64,000 nt of DNA, from assembly GCA_028824125.1 (NCBI GenBank), contig JAPPES010000151.1:48663-112662 (forward strand), written 5' to 3'. The position numbers and the translations under genes were made by a program. Of this stretch, positions 43,665 through 52,515 are shown one piece after another. Each line of letters opens with the position of its first letter. The first letter of the stretch is position 1. The DNA comes from Candidatus Poribacteria bacterium. Its GTDB lineage: Bacteria; Poribacteria; WGA-4E; WGA-3G. The notes under the pieces are model-generated. The model was not told where the DNA came from. It was given only the letters and a program-made list of their open reading frames with translations, and did not search any database.

Positions 43665-44648
43665 ATGCACAAAACTAACGCTAACAAATTAATTGTCGAC
43701 TCTTTGATTGCCGAATCCGGCACACGGGTAGAAGGACATTTGTCCGTTGGCAATATGGCAGACGGAACACCGATTCGTGTGCCTATTGTCCTTATCAATG
43801 GAAAACAACCAGGGAAAACCCTCTATCTCCAAGCAATTAGCGATGGAAATGAACTGAACGGCATCGCAGTTATCCATGAAATTTTAAATCAGATTGACCC
43901 GGCTGAATTAAGCGGTAGTCTCATCGCAGTGCCAATTGTCAATGTTCACGCTTTTCATGCTAAGCAAGCGTATAGTCCAGTTGATAACGTCAAAATGAAC
44001 CGTTGTTTTCCGGGACGATCTGATGGCACATCAAGCGAACGTATCGCGTATCAGTTGTTTGAGAAAGCCATTCAAAACGCGGACTATTGTATCGATCTGC
44101 ATCAGGGCGGCGTTCAACCGATGATTGATGAGGTACGCGTGCGTGTTGACCAGAAGCATCGATGCCACAGTGCGTGCCTTGCGTTAGCACGGGTTTTCGG
44201 GATCGGTTATATTCTTGACCAAAAGGGACCGAAAGGACAACTTGCACAAGCTGCACCGGATATTGGAATACCTACAATTGACCCGGAACTCGGAGGAACA
44301 CACGGATGGGACACCAGCAGTATCAAAAAAGGGGTGCAAGGAATTCTAAACGTACTCAAACACTATCAATTTATTGAGGGAACACCTGAAATTCCTGATC
44401 AGCAGATAGTTGTCCACCGGTTTGTGTCCATCCTCAGCAATACAGGGGGATTTGTCTATTATAAGGCAAAATTATACGATCGACTTGAGGCACGGCAACC
44501 GATAGCTGAAATCCGGGATGTATTCGGAAATATATCTGAAGTTGTTCGGGTCCCTGAGGAGGGTATATTCTGGTCCCACCCAGTCTACCCAATGGTCGCG
44601 AGCGGTGGTACCATCGGTAAAATAGGAACACCAATTAGCTGTCTTTAA
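43665..44648 (+). CDS. Succinylglutamate desuccinylase/aspartoacylase-family protein
   Basis: 327 residues. M14/AstE-like fold: LYLQAISDGNELNGIAVIHE, VPIVNVHAFHAKQ, MNRCFPGRSDGTSSERIAY and YCIDLHQGG. The usual first zinc pair H-G-x-E appears as D-G-N-E, so one zinc ligand seems changed from His to Asp; the third ligand (DLH) is kept. Likely an amidohydrolase or deacylase with altered metal site. The C-terminal beta barrel is present. Confidence 0.82.
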   Translation: MHKTNANKLIVDSLIAESGTRVEGHLSVGNMADGTPIRVPIVLINGKQPGKTLYLQAISDGNELNGIAVIHEILNQIDPAELSGSLIAVPIVNVHAFHAKQAYSPVDNVKMNRCFPGRSDGTSSERIAYQLFEKAIQNADYCIDLHQGGVQPMIDEVRVRVDQKHRCHSACLALARVFGIGYILDQKGPKGQLAQAAPDIGIPTIDPELGGTHGWDTSSIKKGVQGILNVLKHYQFIEGTPEIPDQQIVVHRFVSILSNTGGFVYYKAKLYDRLEARQPIAEIRDVFGNISEVVRVPEEGIFWSHPVYPMVASGGTIGKIGTPISCL

Positions 44649-44765
44649 GGAACTCTCCTGCGGTTTGAAAATATCAGAAATCAGTCTTATCGTTTCTTTG
44701 GTTTTAACAGAAAACAACCCTTTTTCAAGTAAAAGTGTACGAACTGGAAAGAAAAATTATCGGTA

Positions 44766-44794
44766 TTGCTTTTTTAGGAAAAAGTTGATATAAT
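44766..44794 (+). promoter_or_regulatory. Candidate promoter P1 upstream of Panacea operon
   Basis: TTGCTT, 17-nt spacer, TATAAT, about 240 nt before the first gene. Confidence 0.4.
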
Positions 44795-44846
44795 CACACC
44801 TAAAGTAAATTAGAGAATTATAATCTTCATCCACGTGTGAAAATTA

Positions 44847-44875
44847 TTGATTGTGGTGGAAAAATATGTTATAAT
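44847..44875 (+). promoter_or_regulatory. Candidate promoter P2 upstream of Panacea operon
   Basis: TTGATT, 17-nt spacer, TATAAT, within a very AT-rich 383-bp gap (44649-45031) that otherwise holds no gene. The leader to the first start is about 150 nt, leaving room for autoregulation. Confidence 0.45.
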
Positions 44876-45031
44876 ATTCACAATATAATAATTATATAAA
44901 TACCTATTAGTTAATTTAAGCAAAATACGTCACTAATTTAGTGTTTTTGATAACCATGAATGTTTGACTTCAGGCAAAGGATTGTTCGAACGCTTGTAAC
45001 TACTTAAGCGAAACATTGAAAGGCATTGCTT

Positions 45032-45688
45032 ATGAAATTAGATCATACCACAAGTGCTTTGGTTATTGTCGGGGGTTGGAATAGTCGTATATTTACGCCC
45101 CCCTGGATAAAAAAGTACCTTTTTCCTGGTGAAAACGAAGATTTCACAATAGAGATGCCAGCTCCGTTCTCTCTTGATTTCAACACACAATTCATTTCTC
45201 CACGTATTTCGTCCAAAGAAGTACGAATTCTTTTGCAAGAAAACAGGCTAAGTTTTAGTCCGGTAGAAAACAGAAACGAACATTTTGATCAAATACAAGA
45301 ACTTGCTCTGCAGCTCGCCGATTACCTGCCCCATACCCCTGTCACGGCGTACGGTGTAAACTTTCTCTTTACTGAGCACCCTATTAGTGAAGAAATGGTA
45401 AATCGCATACGTCCAAGAGACTTAGAGGAATTTGAGCAGATAAACGATTCATTGACCAGTGAACAATATACTCGTCGTTTGAGTTTATATGGACGAACAC
45501 TGAATTTCACAGTAAAACTTGATGGGGATAAAGCCGCCTTTGATTTTAATTTTCATTTTAAAATCGGCGATCTTGTTGCGTTTAAGGCAAAAATTGCTGA
45601 AATCTCAATACTTGAATTGAAACATGAAGCAGTACAATTCATGAGCGAAATTTACCATTTAGAATTGGAGGAAGAACTGAATGAGTAA
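45032..45688 (+). CDS. Unknown protein, first gene of a Panacea operon
   Basis: ATG 45032 (MKLDHTTSALVIVGGWNSRI) with AAAGG upstream; the track TTG 45026 adds two residues. 218 residues, soluble. Pattern ALVIVGGWNSRIFTPPWIKK and YLPHTPVTAYGVNFLFTEHP; the second half is beta-rich. No family recognised. Its last eight bases (ATGAGTAA) hold the start of the Panacea gene. Confidence 0.65.
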   Translation: MKLDHTTSALVIVGGWNSRIFTPPWIKKYLFPGENEDFTIEMPAPFSLDFNTQFISPRISSKEVRILLQENRLSFSPVENRNEHFDQIQELALQLADYLPHTPVTAYGVNFLFTEHPISEEMVNRIRPRDLEEFEQINDSLTSEQYTRRLSLYGRTLNFTVKLDGDKAAFDFNFHFKIGDLVAFKAKIAEISILELKHEAVQFMSEIYHLELEEELNE

Positions 45689-46316
45689 ATGGACTGATAC
45701 AAGCACAAACTTTGAAGACGATGATACTTTTTCTAAAAATGTGGTAGATTTTGAAGAACCAAAAAACACATTTGATTTAGAATTTCATGAGAAAACTGCC
45801 TCCGAAGTACTGGAAGAAAATGTAAATTGGGAAGAATTACAGAAACAGAATCTTGAAACTCCAAAAATCCGCGTCTTTGATGTTGCAGCATATATTTTAG
45901 AGAAAATGGATACAATGACTACTATGAAGTTACAAAAACTGGTATATTATAGTCAAGCGTGGTCGTTGGTTTGGGATGAAAAACCTTTATTTGAGGAAAA
46001 TATTGAAGCTTGGGCAAATGGTCCTGTAGTTAGAGAATTATTTGATTACCATCGTGGAATGTACGAAATATCTGAAATACCGATTGGCAACCCACGTTTG
46101 TTAGATCAGACACAACGGGATACGGTTGATGCTGTCCTTGAATATTATGGGAATAGACCTGCCCAATGGTTAATTGACTTATCGCACATGGAAGATCCTT
46201 GGATTCATGCGAGGAAAGGACTGCCTCCATTGGAACGAGGTAATCGAGTTATACCTTTAGACGCGCTGGCAAATTATTATAGTTCATTGCCCGTTGAGGA
46301 AGATCTTGATGAGTAG
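45681..46316 (+). CDS. Panacea-domain (DUF4065) protein
   Basis: 211 residues, RBS GGAGG. An acidic N-terminus of about 65 residues precedes the Panacea/GepA domain: VAAYILEKMDTMTTMKLQKL, VYYSQAWSLVWDEKPLFEEN, EAWANGPVVRELFDYHRG and a final DPWIHARKG. Panacea proteins are antitoxins that neutralise many unrelated toxins. It overlaps both neighbours by 8 nt, so one of them is probably the toxin. The long acidic prefix is unusual and may be the toxin-binding part. Confidence 0.87.
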   Translation: MSKWTDTSTNFEDDDTFSKNVVDFEEPKNTFDLEFHEKTASEVLEENVNWEELQKQNLETPKIRVFDVAAYILEKMDTMTTMKLQKLVYYSQAWSLVWDEKPLFEENIEAWANGPVVRELFDYHRGMYEISEIPIGNPRLLDQTQRDTVDAVLEYYGNRPAQWLIDLSHMEDPWIHARKGLPPLERGNRVIPLDALANYYSSLPVEEDLDE

Positions 46317-46743
46317 GAAAAACCCTCGGCGAGAACGGGCCCCGAAAGGAAGAAAGAAAGCTACATCTGTTCGTTCCCCGAGCACTCAAAATAAGCAACT
46401 TGTGTGGAAAGTTTCAAAAATTGACGATAAAGGTCAATGGGGCTGGAATAATATATCTTGTCCTGATTTCCTCAGGAATATATGGGACAAGATGCGTAAC
46501 TTTGAAACTATGACATGGAGTCAAATATTAGGTAGAAGTCACCACATGATTCCTGTCAGTGACATCATAAAACCTGCACAAGAACGGTTACGAGAATTAA
46601 AACATGATGATCAAGAGGAATTGGTTTCATTACGACTAACCGGTAAGCAACGACTATGGGCAATTCGATCAGGAGGAGAGGCTTTTCTACTGTGGTGGGA
46701 CCCAAACCATGAAATTTGCCCATCACCTAAAAAGCATACCTAA
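46309..46743 (+). CDS. Probable toxin partner of the Panacea protein
   Basis: ATG 46309 overlaps the Panacea stop (ATGAGTAG). 144 residues. Highly basic, Ser-rich start (SRKNPRRERAPKGRKKATS), then a compact domain: GQWGWNNISCPDFLRNIWDK, FETMTWSQILGRSHHMIPVS, RLTGKQRLWAIRSG and LLWWDPNHEICPSPKKHT. The clustered Arg, His and Trp residues fit an RNase-like or nucleic-acid-binding toxin, though no catalytic family is proven. Basic toxin next to acidic antitoxin supports the pairing. Confidence 0.68.
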   Translation: MSRKNPRRERAPKGRKKATSVRSPSTQNKQLVWKVSKIDDKGQWGWNNISCPDFLRNIWDKMRNFETMTWSQILGRSHHMIPVSDIIKPAQERLRELKHDDQEELVSLRLTGKQRLWAIRSGGEAFLLWWDPNHEICPSPKKHT

Positions 46744-46853
46744 ACAGTTTCCTACGCTTGAAACAACCACGTATTACACATGACTTGAAAACTATAGAGC
46801 AAGGTACAGAAACCGCCTTGCAGCTTTCCAAGATTTGTGTAACAGTAAGCAGC

Positions 46854-49724
46854 CTAAGCAAGATGCTCCTTCAAAAACCGACCCGTAAAAGATTTACGCA
46901 CCTTTGCAACTTCCTCAGGCGTGCCTTGCGCTAAAACCTGCCCACCCTTATGTCCACCCTCAGGACCAAGATCAATCACATAATCAGCAGTTTTAATCAC
47001 ATCCAGATGGTGTTCAATCACAATCACCGTATGCCCAGAATCTACAAGTCGTCCGATGCTATCCAAGAGTTTCTGAATATCAGCAAGATGTAGCCCAGTC
47101 GTCGGTTCATCAAGGATATAGAGATTGTGTTTTCCGCGTTTGATTTTACTGAGTTCGTTAGCGAGTTTAATCCGTTGTGCTTCACCGCCTGAAAGGATAG
47201 GCGCAGGATGCCCAATTTTGAGATAACCGAGACCGAGTTCGTTAAGAACACCTAATTTGTGGCAAATCAGACGTTGGTCAACAAAGAATTCAACCCCATC
47301 CTCAATTGACATCTCAAGGATTTGAGAGATATTTTTGTCGTTATAGGTAACTTCAAGCGTATCCTCATTGTAGCGCGCCCCCTTACAAGTTGGGCATATA
47401 ACCTCAACGTCCGGCATAAAGTGGAGCTGCGTGGTGATTGTGCCTTCCCCGTGGCACTCTTCGCAACGTCCACCCTTGACATTAAAACTGAATCGTGATG
47501 CGGTATAACCGCGTAATTCCGCTGCAGGTGTGCTTGCAAAAAGTTTGCGGATATTGTCATAAAAACCGATATAGGTCGCAGGGTTAGAACGAGGTGAACG
47601 TCCAATCGGAGATTGATCAATGTTAATTACATTGCTGATATTTTCGTGCCCTTCAAGTTCATCGTGTTCACCATAAAGTGTGCGGCTATCGTGATAGATA
47701 GAATAGAGTCTCTTGTAGATAATCTCGTTGAGAAGCGTGCTTTTTCCTGATCCAGAGGCACCGGTAATGCAGATAAACGCACCTAATGGAATATCTACAC
47801 TAATATTTTGTAGATTATTTTCTCTTGCGCCAGTAACACTGAGAAATTTGCCGTTCAAGGCGCGGCGTTCAACAGGCATTGGAATTTCGCGTTTCCCGCT
47901 CATATACAGCCCCGTCAAGGAATCATCGCTCTTAATAATCTTTTCATAGGGACCTTGGACGACAACATATCCACCGTGAACACCCGGACCTGGTCCCATC
48001 TCAATGATATGATCCGCAGCGCGAATTGTGCTTTCATCGTGTTCAACAACAATCACTGTGTTACCGATGTCACGCAGCTTGCGCAGTGTTTCAATCATCT
48101 TCTCATTGTCTTTCGGATGTAAGCCAATACTCGGTTCGTCAAGCACATACAACATGCCCATCAACCCCGATCCAATTTGTGTAGAAAGACGGATACGTTG
48201 CGATTCACCACCGGAAAGTGTGGCGGAACGTCTATTGAGGTTCAAATAGTCAAGACCGATACCGAGGAGTAATTCTATGCGGCTGACCAGCTCTCTGATA
48301 ACACGTTGACCCGCTTCGCGCTGTTTTTCAGGTAAGTCGGTAATTTCAGATAAGAAATCGCGTAACTGTTCGAGATGCAATTCGCCAACATCATGGATAG
48401 TCTTGTCATCAATAGTAACAAGGAGTCGCTGTCGTTTAAGTTTCATGCCGTGGCAATCGGGACAAGTGTGTTCAACCATCACTTTTCGGAGATAATCCTC
48501 CATCCCTGAATGTGCCTCGCCCTGTTTCCGGTAATTCCGATAACGCCTGTCAATGCGCGTAATAATGCCATCAAAACGGACAGGCATGCCGATATGCTTT
48601 TCCCGCATCGGTTTTGCATCTGGCGCTTGGCAGAGCGGAAATTCCTCGCCGCGCGTACCATAAAATACAATATCTACAATCTCGTCAGGAAGGTCCGCAA
48701 AAGGCATATTCAGGTCAATCTTATAGTGTTGTGCCAGACTATACATCATCCGCCCATCCCATCTATCCGGTTCATAGTTAAACGCTTGCTTAACAAACGC
48801 GCCATCGGCAATGCTCCGTGTTTTGTCAGGGACAAGTAGATTCGGATGCACCTGTAGGTAAGTACCAAGACCTGAACAGGTTACGCACGCACCAGTCGGT
48901 TCGTTAAAGGTAAAATGATGCGGCCCTAATTCACACATCAACACACCGTGTTCAGCACAGCCAAAATCTTGCAGTAATTCGTCAACGTCAGCGTCTTCGT
49001 CATCCGGTAGTTGCACATGAAAACGCATAAAACCTTCACCGACCAACATTGCGTGTTCAAGCGCAGCTAAAACCTGTTTATCAACGTCTTTTTTGACGAA
49101 AAATTTGTCAACGATGACCTGAATATCGTATTCTTTATCTTGATCTAATTCAATTTCTTCACTGATGTCGTGTTCAACACCGTCAATACGCACATGTCTG
49201 CAACCTTTAGTCCTTATATCGTCAAAAAGATATTCATAATCTTCGCCATAAATTTTGAAGACAGGCGCATGGATTTCTACTTCGGTGTCATCGGGAAAAG
49301 AAAGGAGTCGCTCTAAAATCTGATAATGCGAACGGATCGGAATTTCTGTCTCACAATAAGGGCAATGTGATGTACCGATAGTAGCGAAAAGCATCCGCAA
49401 GTAGTCTTGCAAATCAGTCATCGTACCCACGGTGGAACGCGGGTTCGCTGTGATTGTTTTTTGCTCAATTGATACAACAGGCGACAACCCATCAATAAAA
49501 TCAACGTCCGGTTTTTTCAACTGCGTGATGAACCGCTTGGCGTAAGTAGACATCGATTCAAGGAATCGGCGTTGTCCCTCAGCATAAACAGTGTCAAATG
49601 CTAATGAGGATTTTCCCGATCCGCTAATACCCGTAACAACGACAAGTTGATCGCGTGGAATCTCTAATTCTATATTTTGCAGGTTATTTTCTCGTGCGCC
49701 TTTAACTGAGACTGTTTGCCTCAT
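46854..49724 (-). CDS. uvrA: Excinuclease ABC subunit A
   Basis: 956 residues. Two ABC ATPase halves: Walker [14 protein letters not shown] and [13 protein letters not shown]; signatures [12 protein letters not shown] and [13 protein letters not shown]. Zinc modules CPYC, CPDCHG and CEECHGEG...CPTCKGARY. The DNA-damage recognition insert and [20 protein letters not shown] are typical. Nucleotide excision repair with UvrB/UvrC, which are not in this window. It is a lone gene converging with the Panacea operon. Confidence 0.95.
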   Translation of the reverse strand: MRQTVSVKGARENNLQNIELEIPRDQLVVVTGISGSGKSSLAFDTVYAEGQRRFLESMSTYAKRFITQLKKPDVDFIDGLSPVVSIEQKTITANPRSTVGTMTDLQDYLRMLFATIGTSHCPYCETEIPIRSHYQILERLLSFPDDTEVEIHAPVFKIYGEDYEYLFDDIRTKGCRHVRIDGVEHDISEEIELDQDKEYDIQVIVDKFFVKKDVDKQVLAALEHAMLVGEGFMRFHVQLPDDEDADVDELLQDFGCAEHGVLMCELGPHHFTFNEPTGACVTCSGLGTYLQVHPNLLVPDKTRSIADGAFVKQAFNYEPDRWDGRMMYSLAQHYKIDLNMPFADLPDEIVDIVFYGTRGEEFPLCQAPDAKPMREKHIGMPVRFDGIITRIDRRYRNYRKQGEAHSGMEDYLRKVMVEHTCPDCHGMKLKRQRLLVTIDDKTIHDVGELHLEQLRDFLSEITDLPEKQREAGQRVIRELVSRIELLLGIGLDYLNLNRRSATLSGGESQRIRLSTQIGSGLMGMLYVLDEPSIGLHPKDNEKMIETLRKLRDIGNTVIVVEHDESTIRAADHIIEMGPGPGVHGGYVVVQGPYEKIIKSDDSLTGLYMSGKREIPMPVERRALNGKFLSVTGARENNLQNISVDIPLGAFICITGASGSGKSTLLNEIIYKRLYSIYHDSRTLYGEHDELEGHENISNVINIDQSPIGRSPRSNPATYIGFYDNIRKLFASTPAAELRGYTASRFSFNVKGGRCEECHGEGTITTQLHFMPDVEVICPTCKGARYNEDTLEVTYNDKNISQILEMSIEDGVEFFVDQRLICHKLGVLNELGLGYLKIGHPAPILSGGEAQRIKLANELSKIKRGKHNLYILDEPTTGLHLADIQKLLDSIGRLVDSGHTVIVIEHHLDVIKTADYVIDLGPEGGHKGGQVLAQGTPEEVAKVRKSFTGRFLKEHLA

Positions 49725-49877
49725 GCCTTTCCTCCTTGCTTACTATAAATCCAAATTGAAAAAAATTGTCCGGTGTGAATGGTCTTATTATATGCAGTGG
49801 TTGAAATGGGAATTATCTGATTTATTCTATGTAAAATTACGAAAAAACAACTCGTATAGTTACGTGGGAAAAGTGTT

Positions 49878-49907
49878 GTTTGTAGTCGCGCAATTTATTG
49901 CGCCTCC
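49878..49907. repeat. Dispersed palindromic repeat, family A, followed by family C
   Basis: GTTTGTAGTCGCGCAATTTATTGCGCCTC; the tail diverges to CCTCCGTTCTG and runs into GTAGGAGGGGTTTTCAACCCGC (family C). It lies between uvrA and the WD40 gene. Confidence 0.75.
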
Positions 49908-50020
49908 TCCGTTCTGTAGGAGGGGTTTTCAACCCGCTTTAGAAGACTTGATAAATGGTTTCATGCTTCATTAACGCCTATTTCAGTCATTTTAAACTCT
50001 TATTTTAACAGATATGGAAA

Positions 50021-52339
50021 TTATTCAACATCTAACTCTTGTATTATAGATGTTAGATCCCATAATAGTACGAAATCATCAAAGCCAAAACTGGCAATGG
50101 TATTCCCATCAGCACTAAACGAGAGTCTCATAATCTTCCTTGCATGACCATCAAGCGTTTTTTTGAGTTCTCCTGTACGTAAGTCCCATAGATGGACAAT
50201 TTCAGTCTCCATACTCATTTGAGATTGAGAACTTCTCACCTCACTTGCCAACGGTAAACCATTCGGATAAAACAATACCTGCCACACAGTACGTTTATAT
50301 CCAGAGAGTGTTTGTTTCTCCACACCGGTATTGATATCCCACAAACGTGCTGTCCCGTCTTTACCTGTACTCGCAAGAGACCGTTCGTCATAACTAAAAG
50401 AGAAACTTGTAACAGCATCCGCGTGCCCTGTGAGAGATTTCTCTATTTGCCATGTAGAAGCACTCCATAGATCTATATTCCCATTTTCATAGCCCACAGC
50501 AAGAATACTTCCATCGTGATTGAATGATAAGATCATATCATGATGATGTCCCGTTTTAGCTGACGAATTTTGTCTTGTCTCTATTTTTTTATGTTTACCT
50601 GTTGTAATATCCCATATATGCAATACATACTCATGATCACCTGCCACAAGAATTTTTCCATCTGGACTGAAGGTGGCATCTCGGATTAAACTCGTATATT
50701 CCTGAAACGTTCGTTTATGTCTGCCGGTAGAAACATCCCACAAACGAATCGCCGTATCTTTGTCAAAACCCCAACTCACAAGAGTGCTGCTATCCGGACT
50801 AAATACGATACGATTAATTGTTCCTTTATGTCCTCTAAGTGTACGTTTATGTTTCCCATCAACAGTTCTCCATAGTCGAATTGTTGTATGTTTGTACCTA
50901 TCCCAACTTGCTATAGTTTTGCCATCGGGACTTACCAATACACCTTGTGATGGAATATCTTTAGAGTTAGACTTCTGGCCGTTAATTGGTTGTGATTTTT
51001 TCGTATCGGTATCCCACAGATATATAGTTCCGTCCTGGTTTGTTGAGAGAAATTTCTGTCCATCCGGTGTGATGGTCATGTCATGCGTATCATAGGGTTT
51101 TTCATAAGCAGAATCCCTTGCACTGAAATTTGTTATAGTCCGTTTAAGTTCACGTGTAGTAACATTCCATATATTTATATATCCACTGGAAGCTCCTGTT
51201 GCCAGAGTCTTTCCATCCGGACTATAACAAGCGTTCGTCATGTAACCTGGATGTTTAGGAAAACGTCTACGTTTACCTGATGCAATATCCCACATTCGAA
51301 TTTCGTAACCGTTAACCAAACTAAGAATCAATTTTCCATCTGGACTAAACAGAATATCTTCTACTCCACTTATATAACCTGTCTCCTTCTTATCTTTATT
51401 TTTATCGGAAAAAGTCTGTTTAAGTTTACCAGTCGTTGAATCCCACAGGTGGATCGTTCTGGATTCGCCTGCGGTGATGAGTATACTTTGATCCGGACTG
51501 AAGAATGTCCTTTTTATCTTTTCTTTTGTTTCTATCTTATCGGATATAACACCTTGACTTGCAAATGGTAGTTTTAGTTCCCCTGAGGTAATATCCCAAA
51601 AATTAATCGTCATATCCCTGCTTACACTAATTAGTGTGCTTCCATCCGGACTGAATAATAAGAAAGTAATATTATCCTGGTGACCTGTTAGCGTTCGTAT
51701 GTGTTTCCCTGTTTCAACATCCCACAAACGTATTGTCTGATCATGACTCCCACTTGCTATGATTTTGTCATCTGGACTATATGCCAAACAAGCAATATAG
51801 TCTTCATGTCCTTTGAGTGTATGTTTGGAAATATTCGTCTTTGAATCCCGTATATGAATTTCCTTGAAACTTATAGTTACAAAAGTGTTTCCGTCTGAAC
51901 TGTATGTTGCATGGCGAGGGAAATCATGCCTCGTCTTTGTTGCATGGCGAGGGAAATCATGTCTATTTTTTGATGATTTCTTGATTTTCGGTAAAGTAAC
52001 ATCCCAATGGGTGATTTTATGGGGGAACCTCTCCATACCTGCAAGAACTGTCCCATCATGATTAAAATACACTTTCTCCATTTCTTGATTACTTCGAGAT
52101 AACAATGCTTGTTCCTGATATGTATCAGTATCATATACCCAAATACCAATGGTAGTCGCAACTGCAAGTATAGATCCATCAGGTGAATATTGCATATCAT
52201 TGATACGTCCCTTTCCAAGACGGGCGATTGCACCATCAGGTAACTCCCATTGTGTGTACCCTTGAGCATATATATTGGGTATGTCGATTTGAAGAAGAAA
52301 GAGTAACAAGCTAATTATAGATAGTACTGTTTTTATCAT
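50021..52339 (-). CDS. Exported WD40-repeat protein
   Basis: 772 residues. Signal peptide (LSIISLLLFLLQIDIPNIYA). About 14-15 WD40 units, recognisable by SPDGSTL...IRLWDVETGKHIRTLTGH-like sequence, enough for two seven-blade propellers. Starts with QWELPDGAIARLGKGRINDM, shared with the paralogue at 52516. An 11-residue tandem insertion (RHDFPRHATKT then RHDFPRHATYS) lies near residue 130-150. Probable periplasmic or surface scaffold. Confidence 0.87.
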   Translation of the reverse strand: MIKTVLSIISLLLFLLQIDIPNIYAQGYTQWELPDGAIARLGKGRINDMQYSPDGSILAVATTIGIWVYDTDTYQEQALLSRSNQEMEKVYFNHDGTVLAGMERFPHKITHWDVTLPKIKKSSKNRHDFPRHATKTRHDFPRHATYSSDGNTFVTISFKEIHIRDSKTNISKHTLKGHEDYIACLAYSPDDKIIASGSHDQTIRLWDVETGKHIRTLTGHQDNITFLLFSPDGSTLISVSRDMTINFWDITSGELKLPFASQGVISDKIETKEKIKRTFFSPDQSILITAGESRTIHLWDSTTGKLKQTFSDKNKDKKETGYISGVEDILFSPDGKLILSLVNGYEIRMWDIASGKRRRFPKHPGYMTNACYSPDGKTLATGASSGYINIWNVTTRELKRTITNFSARDSAYEKPYDTHDMTITPDGQKFLSTNQDGTIYLWDTDTKKSQPINGQKSNSKDIPSQGVLVSPDGKTIASWDRYKHTTIRLWRTVDGKHKRTLRGHKGTINRIVFSPDSSTLVSWGFDKDTAIRLWDVSTGRHKRTFQEYTSLIRDATFSPDGKILVAGDHEYVLHIWDITTGKHKKIETRQNSSAKTGHHHDMILSFNHDGSILAVGYENGNIDLWSASTWQIEKSLTGHADAVTSFSFSYDERSLASTGKDGTARLWDINTGVEKQTLSGYKRTVWQVLFYPNGLPLASEVRSSQSQMSMETEIVHLWDLRTGELKKTLDGHARKIMRLSFSADGNTIASFGFDDFVLLWDLTSIIQELDVE

Positions 52340-52397
52340 TTGTAAAACCTCCCATTACATTCTCACCATAACGATATGTTCCGACTATATTATTTTA

Positions 52398-52513
52398 ACG
52401 TGAGTTCGGTGTCCGAGAAATGAAGTTTTTAATGCTTTGAATTCTACTCTCAAAGCCACGGTAGGTGCGGTTTCTAACCGCACCTCAAAATTACTTATAC
52501 CGAACTCACGTTA
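52398..52513. repeat. MITE-like unit between WD40 paralogues
   Basis: 116 bp bounded by perfect 15-bp inverted repeats TAACGTGAGTTCGGT (52398-52412) and its complement (52499-52513). Inside is the family B hairpin GGTAGGTGCGGTTTCTAACCGCACC (52460-52484). Related ends occur at 54678 and 54916. Confidence 0.75.
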
Positions 52514-52515
52514 TT

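Noticed and set aside
49723-49974. 83-aa ORF after uvrA
   Set aside because: Made largely of the family A and C repeats; no coding features.
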